Assembly (NCBI RefSeq): GCF_002904335.1
Contig: NZ_PPHF01000001.1
Location: 62,001 to 126,000 of the forward strand
Origin: Amycolatopsis sp. CA-126428
GTDB lineage: Bacteria > Actinomycetota > Actinomycetes > Mycobacteriales > Pseudonocardiaceae
Direction: 5' to 3'
DNA: 64,000 nt
The first letter of the stretch is position 1, and every line of letters starts with the position of its first letter. A program made the position numbers and the translations under genes. The notes under the pieces were generated by a model. The model was not told the origin of the DNA. It saw nothing but the letters and a program-made list of their open reading frames with translations, and searched no databases. Positions 23,585 through 32,474 of the stretch are shown here, piece after piece.

Positions 23585-24571
23585 ATGTTCAAGCTGCGGG
23601 TCGACGCCGAGACGGTGGCGAGGACCCGGTTTTCCCCGTCGCTGGCGGCGGAGTCGCTCGCCTGGCTGAAGCTCGCCGCCGACGCGGGCCGGCACCCGGT
23701 GTTCGGCGATCCCGGCCCGCTCGCCCGCGCGGCGCTGTCCCACCCGGACGTCGCCCTGCTCCTGGACCTGCTGCCGCGGCACGGCGAGGTGTACACCCCG
23801 GACCTGCTCACCCCGCAGCCCGGCACGGCGACCCGGCACCGGGACCTGCTCGACGAGCAGATCGCGCGGATCGAGGCGACCACGCAGGACGAGGTCGAGG
23901 CCCAGGTGCTGGCCCACACGCAGGTCCACTGGGCCCGGCCGGTGCCGGTCGCCGCCCGGCGGAGCGTGGAGTCGGGGACGCTGCCGCGCCGCCTGGCCAA
24001 CGGCCTCGCCCGGTTCTGGCGGGACGCGCTGGCCGAGGACTGGGCCGGCCTGCACGCGGTCCTCGACCGGGACATCACCCACCGCGCGCACGCCATCGCC
24101 CGGCACGGCGTCGGCGGCGTGCTCGGCGGCCTGCACCCCACCATCGGCTGGGCCGGCGACACGATCACGGTCGTGAAGCCGTTCGACGGCGAGGCCGACG
24201 TCTCCGGCCGGGAGCTGGTCCTCGCGCCGGGCGTGCTCAGCTGGCCCGTCATCAGCATCCAGATCGACGTCCCCGGCCAGGTCGTCCTCCGCTACCCGGC
24301 CCACGGGGTCGGCACCGGCGCCGGCCACCGGCCGGGCCGGATCGCGCCGGTCGTCGGCGCGGCCCGGGCGGCGCTGCTGGCCGACCTCGAACCCGCGCGG
24401 TCGACCGCGGAGCTCGCCACCCGGACCGGGTACAGCCCGGGCACCGTCTCCTACCACCTGAGCGCGTTGCACCGAGCGGGCCTGGTCAGCAAGGTCCGGG
24501 ACGGGCGGTACGTGCTCTACCGGCGGACCGCCCAGGCCGGCACGCTCCTCGAAGGGGACGTGTCCGGGTAG
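23585..24571 (+). CDS. ArsR-type winged-helix regulator with DUF5937-like N-terminus
   Basis: 328 residues. The N-terminal ~240 residues (FKLRVDAETVARTRFSPSLAAESLAWLKL onward) match the long effector-type region that precedes an ArsR HTH in many actinobacterial regulators (DUF5937). The C-terminal HTH is at about residues 265-325: STAELATRTGYSPGTVSYHLSALHRAGLVSKVRDGRYVLYRR. No metal-binding cysteine cluster typical of metal sensors. It starts two bases after the right arm of the inverted repeat, so autoregulation is likely. Downstream genes on the same strand (CoA-transferase, aminotransferase) could be targets, but with a 38-bp gap and own ribosome site. Confidence 0.85.
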   Translation: MFKLRVDAETVARTRFSPSLAAESLAWLKLAADAGRHPVFGDPGPLARAALSHPDVALLLDLLPRHGEVYTPDLLTPQPGTATRHRDLLDEQIARIEATTQDEVEAQVLAHTQVHWARPVPVAARRSVESGTLPRRLANGLARFWRDALAEDWAGLHAVLDRDITHRAHAIARHGVGGVLGGLHPTIGWAGDTITVVKPFDGEADVSGRELVLAPGVLSWPVISIQIDVPGQVVLRYPAHGVGTGAGHRPGRIAPVVGAARAALLADLEPARSTAELATRTGYSPGTVSYHLSALHRAGLVSKVRDGRYVLYRRTAQAGTLLEGDVSG

Positions 24572-24609
24572 AAAGGGGGCCCGACCCCGAGCTCGAGGAG
24601 GAGCCGTCG

Positions 24610-25791
24610 ATGCCCCCTGCTGTCCGCCCGCTGGACGGGATCAAGGTCGTCGACCTCTCCCGCATCCTCGCCGGGCCGTACTGCACCCAGTACCTCGGCG
24701 AGATGGGTGCGGACGTGGTGAAGGTCGAGCCGCCGGGCCACGGCGACGACACCCGCGGCTGGGGGCCGCCGTTCGTCGGCGACGAAGCCGTCTACTACCT
24801 GGCGGCGAACCGGAACAAGCGCGGGATCGTGCTCGACCTCAAGAGCGACCGCGGCCGCGAAGCCCTCCGGCGGCTGGTCGCGGACGCCGACGTGCTCGTC
24901 GAGAACTTCCGCCCGGGGACGCTCGAGAAGTGGGGCATCGGGTACGACGAGCTGTCTTCGCTGAACCCGCGGCTGATCCACGTGTCGATCACCGGGTTCG
25001 GGCAGACCGGCCCGTACCGCGACCGCGCGGGGTACGACCTGGTGGCGCAGGCCCTCGGCGGCGTGATGTCGCTGACCGGCGAGCCGGACGGCGCGCCGGC
25101 GAAGGTCGGGCTGCCGGTGGCGGACCTGAACGCGGGGACGTGGGCGATCATCGGCGTGCTGATGGCGCTGCAGGCCCGGCACACGACCGGCCGCGGCCAG
25201 TACCTCGACGTGTCCCTCTTGGACAGTCAGCTGGCCTGGCACGTGTACGCCGCGGGCGCGGTGTTTTACGACGCGCCACGCCCGCGCCGGATGGGCTCGG
25301 CGCACCCGAGCATCGTCCCGTACCAGGGGTACCACGTCGCCGACGGCTGGCTGATCATCGCGGTCGGCAGCGAAAAGCTGTGGCACGCGTTCTGCGGGGT
25401 GCTCGGCCTGGACATCGCTTCCGATCCGCGGTTCTCCTCGAACGCCGCGCGCTCGGCTCATCGCGAGTCGTTGAACGCGCTGCTGGAACCGGTGCTCCTG
25501 ACCCGCCCGGCGGCGGACTGGATGAAGGCGTTCGACGCGGCGGGCATCCCGGCGGCCCCGATCAACGAGCTCGACGACGTCTACGCGGACCCGTGGGCGG
25601 CCGCGCGCGAGCAGGTGGTCCGGCTGCCGCACCCGACGGTGGGGACCTACGTGGGCACGGGCTTCCCGGTGAAGGCGTCGGACACCCCGGCCCGGCCGAC
25701 GTCCGCCCCGCCGACCCTGGGGCAGCACACCGCGGAGGTGCTGGCCGAGCTCGGGTACTCGGCGGACGAGATCGCGGAGTTCCTGGACTGA
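24610..25791 (+). CDS. CaiB/BaiF family (class III) CoA-transferase
   Basis: 393 residues, standard length. N-terminal LDGIKVVDLSRILAGPYCTQYLGEMGADVVKVEPPG, DVLVENFRPGTLEKWGIGYD, and the catalytic Asp in GLPVADLNAGTWAIIGVL are all family hallmarks. It moves CoA between two carboxylic acids through an aspartyl-CoA intermediate. A GAGGAGGAG ribosome site precedes the ATG. The next gene (class III aminotransferase) starts 35 bp downstream, so the pair may activate and transaminate a short carboxylic or amino acid. The substrate cannot be read from sequence. Confidence 0.94.
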   Translation: MPPAVRPLDGIKVVDLSRILAGPYCTQYLGEMGADVVKVEPPGHGDDTRGWGPPFVGDEAVYYLAANRNKRGIVLDLKSDRGREALRRLVADADVLVENFRPGTLEKWGIGYDELSSLNPRLIHVSITGFGQTGPYRDRAGYDLVAQALGGVMSLTGEPDGAPAKVGLPVADLNAGTWAIIGVLMALQARHTTGRGQYLDVSLLDSQLAWHVYAAGAVFYDAPRPRRMGSAHPSIVPYQGYHVADGWLIIAVGSEKLWHAFCGVLGLDIASDPRFSSNAARSAHRESLNALLEPVLLTRPAADWMKAFDAAGIPAAPINELDDVYADPWAAAREQVVRLPHPTVGTYVGTGFPVKASDTPARPTSAPPTLGQHTAEVLAELGYSADEIAEFLD

Positions 25792-25825
25792 TGGTAGGGA
25801 TGGGGGCAGGACTTATGGAGGACCG

Positions 25826-27094
25826 ATGTCAGCACAGCACGCCCTGTGGCACCCGTTCGCCGACATGGGCGCGGTCGACGGCGACCGGATGGTCATCACC
25901 CGTGGCGAGGGCTCGTACGTCTGGGACGACGCGGGCCGCCGGTACTTCGACGCGACGGCGTCGCTCTGGTACGCGAACTTCGGCCACGGCCGCCCGGAGA
26001 TCACCGAAGCCGTCTCCCGCCAGCTGGGGGAGCTCGACTCGTGGAACCTGTTCGGCTACAACGCGAACCGGCCGGCGATCGAGCTGGCGGACCGCGTCGC
26101 GGCCCTGGCGCCGGAGCCGGGCTCGAAGGTGTTCTTCGGCTCGGGCGGCGGCGACGTCATCGACACGGCGGTGAAGCTCGCGCGGGCGTACTTCGCCCAG
26201 ACGGGGCGGCCGGAGAAGGTGCACGTGATCGGCCGGGCCCAGGGCTACCACGGAACGCACGGATTCGGCACGGCGGTGGGCGGAATCCCGGCGAACGCGG
26301 CCGGCGTCGGCCCGCAGCCGCCGGAGTTTTCCCACGTTGCGTATGACGACGCGGCGGCACTGGAGGCGGAGATCCAGCGGGTCGGCGCCGCTCACGTGGC
26401 GGCGTTCTTCTGCGAACCGGTGATCGGCGCGGGCGGGGTGCTGCTCCCACCGGAGGGCTACCTCGAGGAGGTGGCGGCGATCTGCCGCCGCCACGAGGTG
26501 CTGTTCGTGGCGGACTGCGTGATCGCGGCCTGGGGCCGGCTCGGCACGTGGTTCGGGATCGATCGCTGGCCGGTGCGGCCGGACCTGATCACGACGGCGA
26601 AGGGCATCACGGGCGGAACGATCCCGCTGGGCGCGCTGGTGGTGTCACCGGAGGTGGCTTCGCCGTTCTTCACCGGGGCGCCGGGCGCGCCGATCTTCCG
26701 CCACGGCCCGACGTACGCGGGCCACCCGGTGGCCTGCGCGGCCGGGTTGGCGACGTTGGACATCTACGAGCGCGACGGGCTGATCCCCCGCGGTCGCGAG
26801 CTGGAGAAACCCCTGGCGGACGCGGTGTCGGGGGTCAGCGGGCACCCGCTGGTGACGGAGGTCCGGGCCGGACTGGGTTTCCTCGCGGCGGTGGAGCTGA
26901 CGGCGGAGGTGCTGGACGCGGACCCGGGCGCCCCGGTGAAGCTGCAGCGGGCGTGCCGGGACGAGGGCGTGATCGTGCGGAACCTGGGCCGTGGCGTGGC
27001 TGTCTCGCCGCCGCTGGTGGCGGCCGAGCCGGAGCTGGACATCTTGGCGACGGCCCTGCCCAAGGCGCTGGACCGCCTGGCGGCGCAGGTGTGA
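25826..27094 (+). CDS. class III aminotransferase, omega-amino acid type
   Basis: 422 residues. HPFADMGAVDGDRMVITRGEGSYVWDDAGRRYFD start, FFGSGGGDVIDTAVKLAR phosphate cup, GRAQGYHGTHGFGTAVGG, and the Schiff-base Lys259 in TTAKGITGGTIPLGA. The PLP ring-binding motif reads VADCVIAAWGRLG: Asp230 is kept but the following Glu of the usual Asp-Glu-Val is Cys231. It transfers an amino group from an omega-amino acid or amine to pyruvate or 2-oxoglutarate. Cotranscribed with the CoA-transferase. Followed by a strong hairpin at 27105 that probably ends the transcript. Confidence 0.92.
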   Translation: MSAQHALWHPFADMGAVDGDRMVITRGEGSYVWDDAGRRYFDATASLWYANFGHGRPEITEAVSRQLGELDSWNLFGYNANRPAIELADRVAALAPEPGSKVFFGSGGGDVIDTAVKLARAYFAQTGRPEKVHVIGRAQGYHGTHGFGTAVGGIPANAAGVGPQPPEFSHVAYDDAAALEAEIQRVGAAHVAAFFCEPVIGAGGVLLPPEGYLEEVAAICRRHEVLFVADCVIAAWGRLGTWFGIDRWPVRPDLITTAKGITGGTIPLGALVVSPEVASPFFTGAPGAPIFRHGPTYAGHPVACAAGLATLDIYERDGLIPRGRELEKPLADAVSGVSGHPLVTEVRAGLGFLAAVELTAEVLDADPGAPVKLQRACRDEGVIVRNLGRGVAVSPPLVAAEPELDILATALPKALDRLAAQV

Positions 27095-27104
27095 GGGAGG
27101 GGGA

Positions 27105-27143
27105 GTGGTGCTTTCCTGTCCTCCGGCGGCAGGAAAGCACCAC
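27105..27143. terminator. hairpin, 14-bp perfect stem GTGGTGCTTTCCTG, 11-base loop
   Basis: Arms 27105-27118 and 27130-27143 are exact reverse complements. It starts eleven bases after the stop of the aminotransferase gene. No U-tract follows, as is common in actinomycetes. It could also be a small palindromic repeat of the kind seen at 16189. Confidence 0.7.
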
Positions 27144-27423
27144 CCACCGGCGGCGGCCCCCAGCCCCGTCGCCGGCCTAGCCTCATCCCGGCCCCGGCTC
27201 GGCTTCATCCCGGCCCCGCGGCCCCGGCCCAGCCTCATTCCGGCTCCGGCTCGGCCACGCCTCGGCTCCCGGCTCCGCCCCGGCCCCGGCCCCCGCCTGG
27301 CCGGGTCTCATCCCGACTCCCGACTTCGACCCCCGGCTCCACCCCTGCCCGGCCCGGCCTCCCGGCTCCGCCCGGCCTCCCGGCTCCGCCCGGCCTCCCG
27401 GCTCGGCGCGGCCCCGGGCCGGG
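27144..27423. repeat. C-rich degenerate repeats (CCCGGCTC/CGGCCTC words), no gene
   Basis: The convergent gap between the aminotransferase and the VOC gene is filled by short, imperfect repeats such as CTCATCCCGGCCCCGGCTC and, near 27355-27400, three copies of CCCGGCTCCGCCCGGCCT. Open frames here are low-complexity artefacts rich in Pro, Ala and Arg. No gene is called. Confidence 0.75.
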
Positions 27424-27861
27424 TCAGGAGATGCAGAATTCGTTCCCCTCCGGATCAGCCATCGTCACCCAGCTGTGCGGCCCCTGCCGCCCTCGCCACA
27501 GGTACTCCGCGCCGCGGGACTTCAGCTTCTCCAGCGTTGCCTCGACGTTCTCCGCGCCCACCCACACGTCCAGGTGGACCCGGTTCTTCACCGTCTTCGC
27601 CTCGGGAACCTCCTGGAACAGGATCCGCCGCGGTGGTCCCTCCGGTGGCGAGTCCGGGTGGCGGATCCCCGCTCCCGCGCGCCACACCAGCGAACCGCGG
27701 TAAGTCCGGGTGTCCTCCTCCTTGGCGTACCCCTTCGCGATCATCTCGCGGATGAAGTCCTCGTCCGTCGGTTCCACGGACCAGCCGAGGGTTTCGGCCC
27801 ACCACTCGGCGAGCACGTGCGGGTCGGCCGAATCCACCACTACCTGGAAGTCATGCGCCAT
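27424..27861 (-). CDS. VOC (glyoxalase/bleomycin-resistance fold) protein
   Basis: 145 residues. It starts MAHDFQVVVDSADPHVLAEWWAETLGW, the usual first beta-alpha-beta unit of a VOC domain, and ends SWVTMADPEGNEFCIS, the usual last strand with the metal-ligand Glu in the DPEGNEFC motif. VKNRVHLDVWVG supplies the middle His. Function across the family ranges from antibiotic binding to dioxygenase; none can be assigned. The ATG overlaps the end of the upstream 65-residue ORF by 22 bp, so the two are likely cotranscribed. Confidence 0.88.
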   Translation of the reverse strand: MAHDFQVVVDSADPHVLAEWWAETLGWSVEPTDEDFIREMIAKGYAKEEDTRTYRGSLVWRAGAGIRHPDSPPEGPPRRILFQEVPEAKTVKNRVHLDVWVGAENVEATLEKLKSRGAEYLWRGRQGPHSWVTMADPEGNEFCIS

Positions 27862-28037
27862 ACCGGCACATTAACGACCGAGTCCGACATTTTCCGGAGC
27901 ATCGGGTCCTCGGGCACGACCGTGAAACGCCACTTGTCCACGCCGCCGCCCATGATTTCGGCGTACCGGCGGGCACCGTCGGCGTTGGCGAACCGCACCT
28001 GCTGGCCGTTCGTCAGGTGGGTGATCTTGACCGCCAC
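27840..28037 (-). CDS. small hypothetical protein, 65 aa
   Basis: GTG start at 28037 with a strong GGGAGG ribosome site. It reads VAVKITHLTNGQQVRFANAD, GARRYAEIMGGG, VDKWRFTVVPEDP and a basic tail. Compact, likely an alpha-beta fold; no family recognised. Its 3' end overlaps the VOC gene start by 22 bp in another frame. The good start signal and codon use make it a real gene. Confidence 0.72.
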   Translation of the reverse strand: MAVKITHLTNGQQVRFANADGARRYAEIMGGGVDKWRFTVVPEDPMLRKMSDSVVNVPVWRMTSR

Positions 28038-28169
28038 GACTACCTCCCGAGTTTGTGGGCCGGCCCGCGGAGCTTCCCCCTCCGGGACCGGCAGGCACAG
28101 TAGAACACATGTTCGACCGGCCGCGCCACTCTCTCCCCCAACTAGGGGAGAACTCCAAGAAACCGCAGG

Positions 28170-28673
28170 TCAGAGTGGTCGAATCAGGGCGACGCGCGGC
28201 CAGGCGTCCAGGCCGCGGGCCGCTTCCGCACGGCGGATCGAGCGCAGCCCGGCACCGATTTCCGCCTCCGGGACGACCCGGAACCGCAGCCTCTCGTAGT
28301 ACGGCGCGTTCCACGGCACGGTTTCGAACGTCGTCAGCGTCAGCGCCGCCAGCCCCCGCGAACGAGCCCACCCGGCGAGCGTCTCGATCAGCTCGCTGCC
28401 CACCCCGCGCCGCGCGTGCGACGGCCGGACCGAGACCTGCTCGATGTGCGCGCACCCGTCGACGACCTCCGCGACCAAGTAGGCCACCGGCCGGTCGTCG
28501 CCGTCCACGCTCACCCACGCGCGGCCGGCGGACTGGTACACCGCCAGCTCGGCCACCGTGCCGGGGTCGTCGTCGGCGATCGCCGCCATGCCGACCTCGC
28601 GGAAGAGGCCGCCGGCCTCGCGCTCGACGTCGATGAGCGCGGGCAGGTCGTCGGGACGCGCGAGCCGGATCAC
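28170..28673 (-). CDS. GNAT family N-acetyltransferase
   Basis: 167 residues. IRLARPDDLPALIDVEREAGGLFRE at the N-terminus, HIEQVSVRPSHARRGVGSELIETLAGWARSRGL (strand beta4 plus the RRGVGS acetyl-CoA pyrophosphate loop), LTTFETVPWNAPYYERLRFRVV near the C-terminus. It acetylates an amine with acetyl-CoA. The substrate is unknown. GTG start without a clear ribosome site. Stands alone between the 65-aa ORF and iclR on the same strand. Confidence 0.9.
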   Translation of the reverse strand: MIRLARPDDLPALIDVEREAGGLFREVGMAAIADDDPGTVAELAVYQSAGRAWVSVDGDDRPVAYLVAEVVDGCAHIEQVSVRPSHARRGVGSELIETLAGWARSRGLAALTLTTFETVPWNAPYYERLRFRVVPEAEIGAGLRSIRRAEAARGLDAWPRVALIRPL

Positions 28674-28704
28674 CCGGGCAGTTCTACGCGCCCGCGCGGA
28701 ATTC

Positions 28705-29490
28705 TCACAGCGAATAAGACGCGATCGCCCGCTGGATCCGGATCGCGTACTCCTGCATGGCGGTGATCGCCGTCTGCCGGGTCTCCTCGCCGATCCGGGC
28801 GGCCGGCCCGGCCATGCTCAGCACGGTGGGCCGCCTGCCGATCGTCTGCACCGGCACCGAACAGGCCCAGACGCCTTCGTCCAGCTCGCCGGAGCTGACC
28901 GCGTACCGGTTTTCCAGCGCCTGCTTGAGTTCGTCGCGCACGGCGGGGCCGCGCTGCTCGACGATCGCGGCCCACCGCCGGTCGCGCTCGATCTCCGGCA
29001 GCAGCGCGAGCAGCATCTTCCCGGACGCGCCGACCCCGAGCGGCAGCGAATGCCCCGGCTCGAACGTGAACCGCATGGCGCGGTCGCATTCGACGCGGTC
29101 CGCGCACACGGCGGAGTCGCCGAACCGCTGGAACAGCATCACCGTCTCGCCGAGCTCCTGGGCCGCGGTTTCCATGGCCGGCCGCGCCAGCCGCACCATG
29201 TCGTTCGCCAGCTGCGCGGCCCGCGCCAGCGGCATCACCTGGCTGGTCAGGTGGTAGTGCCCGGCCCGGCCCTCTTCGAGCAGCTGGAGTTCCTTGAGCA
29301 GGGCCACGTACCGGTAGGTCGTCGCCACCGGGGTACCGATCGTCGCGGCCAGCTCGGCGACGCTCGCCTCCCACCGGCGCTCCGAAAAGGCCAGCAGCAG
29401 CTGGAGGACCTTGCGGGAACTGCTGGCACCGGGGGTGCGTCGGGGGGAAGTGGTGGCGGAACCGTCGACGCTACTGACGGCAGGCGTCAT
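28705..29490 (-). CDS. IclR family transcriptional regulator
   Basis: 261 residues from ATG 29490, which has GAGAGG five bases upstream; a start at 29511 is possible but lacks one. Winged helix near residues 25-90: SSRKVLQLLLAFSERRWEASVAELAATIGTPVATTYRYVALLKEL. Effector domain: FEPGHSLPLGVGASGKMLLALLP and GVWACSVPVQTIGRRPTVLSMAGPA, typical of IclR ligand pockets. Target unknown; the DUF1080 gene upstream on the same strand is a neighbour candidate. Confidence 0.92.
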   Translation of the reverse strand: MTPAVSSVDGSATTSPRRTPGASSSRKVLQLLLAFSERRWEASVAELAATIGTPVATTYRYVALLKELQLLEEGRAGHYHLTSQVMPLARAAQLANDMVRLARPAMETAAQELGETVMLFQRFGDSAVCADRVECDRAMRFTFEPGHSLPLGVGASGKMLLALLPEIERDRRWAAIVEQRGPAVRDELKQALENRYAVSSGELDEGVWACSVPVQTIGRRPTVLSMAGPAARIGEETRQTAITAMQEYAIRIQRAIASYSL

Positions 29491-29611
29491 CGTGACCTCT
29501 CGGTGAGACAAAAACGACCTTCGCTATCACACGGGGTGAATAAATTAGCACGTAGTGTGAAAGGAAGGCCAGCAATGGCCCGGGAAAAAGGGCCATCGCC
29601 GGCGTGCCGGG

Positions 29612-30316
29612 TCACATCGTGAGGAACTCGCCCGGTTTCGTCACCACGGGTGACTCCACGTAGAGCCCGCGGTACTCGTCCTGAATGCCGGAGTTGTGCA
29701 CCTGCAGCGCCAGCGGGCCGACGCGCCCGGCGGTCTTGTCGGTGAACCGCAGCACTTCGACGCCTTTGCAGGTGACGGCGGTGCCGGTGAGCGGGCAGCA
29801 CGCCATCCGCGCCACCCCGGTCGCCGCGTCGCCGATCAGCTCGCACTGCGCCCACTTCTTGATGTCGATCGTCGTGTGCGACAGCTGCTTGAACAGTTTC
29901 CCGCCGCCGTCGTTGTGCCCCGGCCGGTAGTCCCAGTGCCCGCCGTTCGGCGGCTGGAACTGGATGGCGCTCAGCGCGTCGCGGATCGGGTCGGTGGTGC
30001 CCCAGATCAGCACGGTCGGTTTGTGGTTGCCCTTGACCTGCCGGACATTGAATATCCACCGAAACGTGCCGACCTGCTGTTTGTTGTAGTACAACCAGCC
30101 GCGCGCGGTGCCATTGCCGTGGATGACCCCGTTTTTCGCCGACCAGAGGCCCGTTTTCGACGAAGTCCACGGGCTGAGGTCCGTGCCGTCGAACATCGAG
30201 ACCAGATTCGGGTCGCCGTAGGGGTTTTCCGCGACGGTGGCGGCGGTCGCGGCCGGGGCCGCGAACGACGTCAGCAAGATCCCCGCGGCCAGCACACCGA
30301 AGAGCTTCCGGAACAT
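29612..30316 (-). CDS. secreted DUF1080 / 3-keto-disaccharide hydrolase-domain protein
   Basis: 234 residues. A Sec signal peptide (MFRKLFGVLAAGILLTSFA, then Ala-rich to ~residue 26) is followed by LVSMFDGTDLSPWTSSKTGLWSAKNGVIHGNGTARGWLYY, the start of the DUF1080 concanavalin-like fold, and ends GRVGPLALQVHNSGIQDEYRGLYVE, its usual last strands. Family members bind or hydrolyse sugars outside the cell. Four Cys in the CELIG..ARMACCPLTGTAVTCKG region may form disulphides. It is upstream of iclR by 121 bp. Confidence 0.85.
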   Translation of the reverse strand: MFRKLFGVLAAGILLTSFAAPAATAATVAENPYGDPNLVSMFDGTDLSPWTSSKTGLWSAKNGVIHGNGTARGWLYYNKQQVGTFRWIFNVRQVKGNHKPTVLIWGTTDPIRDALSAIQFQPPNGGHWDYRPGHNDGGGKLFKQLSHTTIDIKKWAQCELIGDAATGVARMACCPLTGTAVTCKGVEVLRFTDKTAGRVGPLALQVHNSGIQDEYRGLYVESPVVTKPGEFLTM

Positions 30317-30393
30317 TCCTGCCGTCCTCTCGTGAACGCGAATCGAGGGTTCGGACGGCGGATTTTCACGTTAGGAGCCGCGCGGGTGGACCG

Positions 30394-31968
30394 TCAACCG
30401 CGGTCCCGGTCACCGGTGAGGAACGGCGTCAGCAGGCCGGGGAGGGCCCGGTCGGCCAGCGCCAGCCCGTCCGCCTCGCCGACGTCGAGCACCGGGTACT
30501 TGCCCTTGCCCGCGGCGACCGGCGCGATCAGCGTGACCAGGCCGGCCCGGCGCTGGAAGTACGAGCGCTCGAGGACGATCCCGGTCAGCCCGTCGCAGCG
30601 GACCGCCGCCGTGCCGCGGTCCAGCGAGCCCGACCGCGTCACCAGGTAGCGGCCGGTGAAGGCGTGGCCGAGGCCGCGGTAGCGGTCCCAGCCGACGAGC
30701 GCGGCGAACGGCACCAGCACGAGCGCGCCCTGCCACGGCCAGTCCGGCAGCGCGCCGAGCCACGCCAGGCCGTAGAGCGCCGCGGCGAGCAGCAGCACGC
30801 CGAGGACCGCCCGCGAAAGCCGCCGGTACAACGCCCGGCGCGGGTGCCGCACCAGTGGCGTCGCGGCCGGGTCCTCGCCCAGCACCTCGGCGACGACCTC
30901 GTGCGCCCGCGCCAGCGGCGCCGGCGGCAGCAGCAGGCTCCCGCCCTTGTCCGCGCTCTTGCCTTCCCGCAGGCCGGCGGCGATGGCGACGCAGCGGGCA
31001 CCGCCGGCCAGCCGCAGCGGCAGCGGCTCCCGGATTTCGGCGCCCCGCAAGCGGTCCTCTTCGATCGACACCGACCGCGTCGTGATCAGCCCGCGCCGGA
31101 CGTGCAGCGTGCCGGCCGGCTCGCGGGTGAGCCGGAAGTTCCAGAACGACAGCACGTACCCGCCGATCGACAGCAGCGAGACGAGCACCAGCAGCCCGGC
31201 CGCGGCGAGCACCAGGCTCAGCCACACCGGGGTGTCGGCGAAGTGCCCGACGACCGTCTGGACCAGCGAAAACTCGACCGGGTCGAAGTGCAGTTCGTGC
31301 GCGAAGTGGTAGACGGTGCCGACGGCCGCGCCGACCACGGCCAGCCCGGACAGCGTGAACGGCGCATACCGCAGCCACCGCTTGTCGACCGCGGCGATCA
31401 GCTGCTCCGGCGGCGCGGCGGCCTCCGTCGCCTCGGTCTGGGTTTGGGCCTGGGCCTCGGCTTTCCGGTGCAGCAGGAGCGTCCGCAGCCGCTGGGCCTC
31501 GGCGATAGTGACGGCGTCGAGGACGAGCTCGTCCTTGCCCGGCCCCTTGCCGTGCGAGTGCCGCCCGGTCCCGATCCGCGCGGCGGCCAGCGAGAACAGC
31601 CGGTGCTTCGGTTCGGAGGTGACGTCGACCGTGCGGATCCGGTCGCGCGGGATGGCCCGCTGCTTGCGCAGCAGCAGGCCGGTGTGCCACTCGACCTGCG
31701 ACGCGGTGATCCGGTAGCGCGAGGTCAGCACGTGCGAGACGCCGGTGAACACGGCGATCGCGGTGAACACGAGACCGATCCACTGCCACGGTTCGCCGTG
31801 GCCGAACAGCAGCGCGCCCAGCAGCACCGGCAGCGACTTCGCCAGGTCCAGCACGGGCCGGATGAGCAGCATGCGCCGGTCGAGGCGGTGCCACGGCGCG
31901 TCCTGCGTGCCTTCGGCCGGCGGGGTGACCGCGGGTTCGGTGCTCTCCGCCGCTTCCGTGGGGGTCAC
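30394..31968 (-). CDS. PH-domain (bPH2/DUF304) membrane protein, YdbT-like
   Basis: 524 residues with six or so hydrophobic segments and repeated bPH2 modules: one near residue 80 (LTSRYRITASQVEWHTGLLLRKQRAIPRDRIRTVDVTSEPKHRLFSLAAARIGTG), a second after YVLSFWNFRLTREPAGTLHVRRGLITTRSVSIEEDRLRGAEI, and a degenerate third near the C-terminus. Members form YdbS/YdbT pairs in the membrane, with a role in envelope stress or drug tolerance in some firmicutes. The GTG overlaps the stop of the partner gene (GTGA). A paralogue is encoded at 48581. Confidence 0.85.
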   Translation of the reverse strand: MTPTEAAESTEPAVTPPAEGTQDAPWHRLDRRMLLIRPVLDLAKSLPVLLGALLFGHGEPWQWIGLVFTAIAVFTGVSHVLTSRYRITASQVEWHTGLLLRKQRAIPRDRIRTVDVTSEPKHRLFSLAAARIGTGRHSHGKGPGKDELVLDAVTIAEAQRLRTLLLHRKAEAQAQTQTEATEAAAPPEQLIAAVDKRWLRYAPFTLSGLAVVGAAVGTVYHFAHELHFDPVEFSLVQTVVGHFADTPVWLSLVLAAAGLLVLVSLLSIGGYVLSFWNFRLTREPAGTLHVRRGLITTRSVSIEEDRLRGAEIREPLPLRLAGGARCVAIAAGLREGKSADKGGSLLLPPAPLARAHEVVAEVLGEDPAATPLVRHPRRALYRRLSRAVLGVLLLAAALYGLAWLGALPDWPWQGALVLVPFAALVGWDRYRGLGHAFTGRYLVTRSGSLDRGTAAVRCDGLTGIVLERSYFQRRAGLVTLIAPVAAGKGKYPVLDVGEADGLALADRALPGLLTPFLTGDRDRG

Positions 31969-32474
31969 GTCGCGTCCCCGCGGACGGCCTGGGTCGTCTT
32001 CGTCAGCTCATCGGCCAGCACGAGCGCGCGGTCGTGGGCCAGGCCCGAGATGCGCAGCGGGCCCGCCGCGGACGCCGTCGTCACGGTGATCTTCGCCAGC
32101 CCGAACAGCTGCTCGAACGGGTCACGCTCGATGTCGACGGTCTGGATCCGCGAGACCGGCGCGATCCGCCACTCCTGCTTCAGCCAGCCGGACTGCGTGT
32201 AGACGGCCTCGCCGGTGACCTCCCAGCGGTGCACGCGGTAGCGCCACTGGGGCATCACGATCAGGTGGAGCGGGCCGAGGACGCAGGAGAGCACCAGCGT
32301 CACGGTCAGGAACGACGGCGCGTCGTCGCTGGTCACGACGATGAGCGTCTGCACGCCGATCAGGATGATCCACAGGATCGAGGCGGTCACCGTCCAGTAG
32401 CCGATGGCCCGGGGGCTGACCCGGTGCGCCGGTGGCCGCAGCCCGGGCGCTGTGTTCGTGGTGTGTTCGCTCAC
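31965..32474 (-). CDS. PH-domain (bPH2/DUF304) membrane protein, YdbS-like
   Basis: 169 residues. Two transmembrane helices (TVTASILWIILIGVQTLIVV and the segment LTVTLVLSCVLGPLHLIV) are followed by one bPH2 domain: YRVHRWEVTGEAVYTQSGWLKQEWRIAPVSRIQTVDIERDPFEQLFGLAKITVTTASAAGPLRI. It is the small partner of the long protein downstream and is translationally coupled to it. Divergent from the PAC2 gene. Confidence 0.88.
   Translation of the reverse strand: MSEHTTNTAPGLRPPAHRVSPRAIGYWTVTASILWIILIGVQTLIVVTSDDAPSFLTVTLVLSCVLGPLHLIVMPQWRYRVHRWEVTGEAVYTQSGWLKQEWRIAPVSRIQTVDIERDPFEQLFGLAKITVTTASAAGPLRISGLAHDRALVLADELTKTTQAVRGDAT

Noticed and set aside
27131..27755. Pro/Ala/Arg-rich frames over the C-rich repeats
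   Set aside because: Low-complexity translation of repeated CCCGGCTC words; not a protein.
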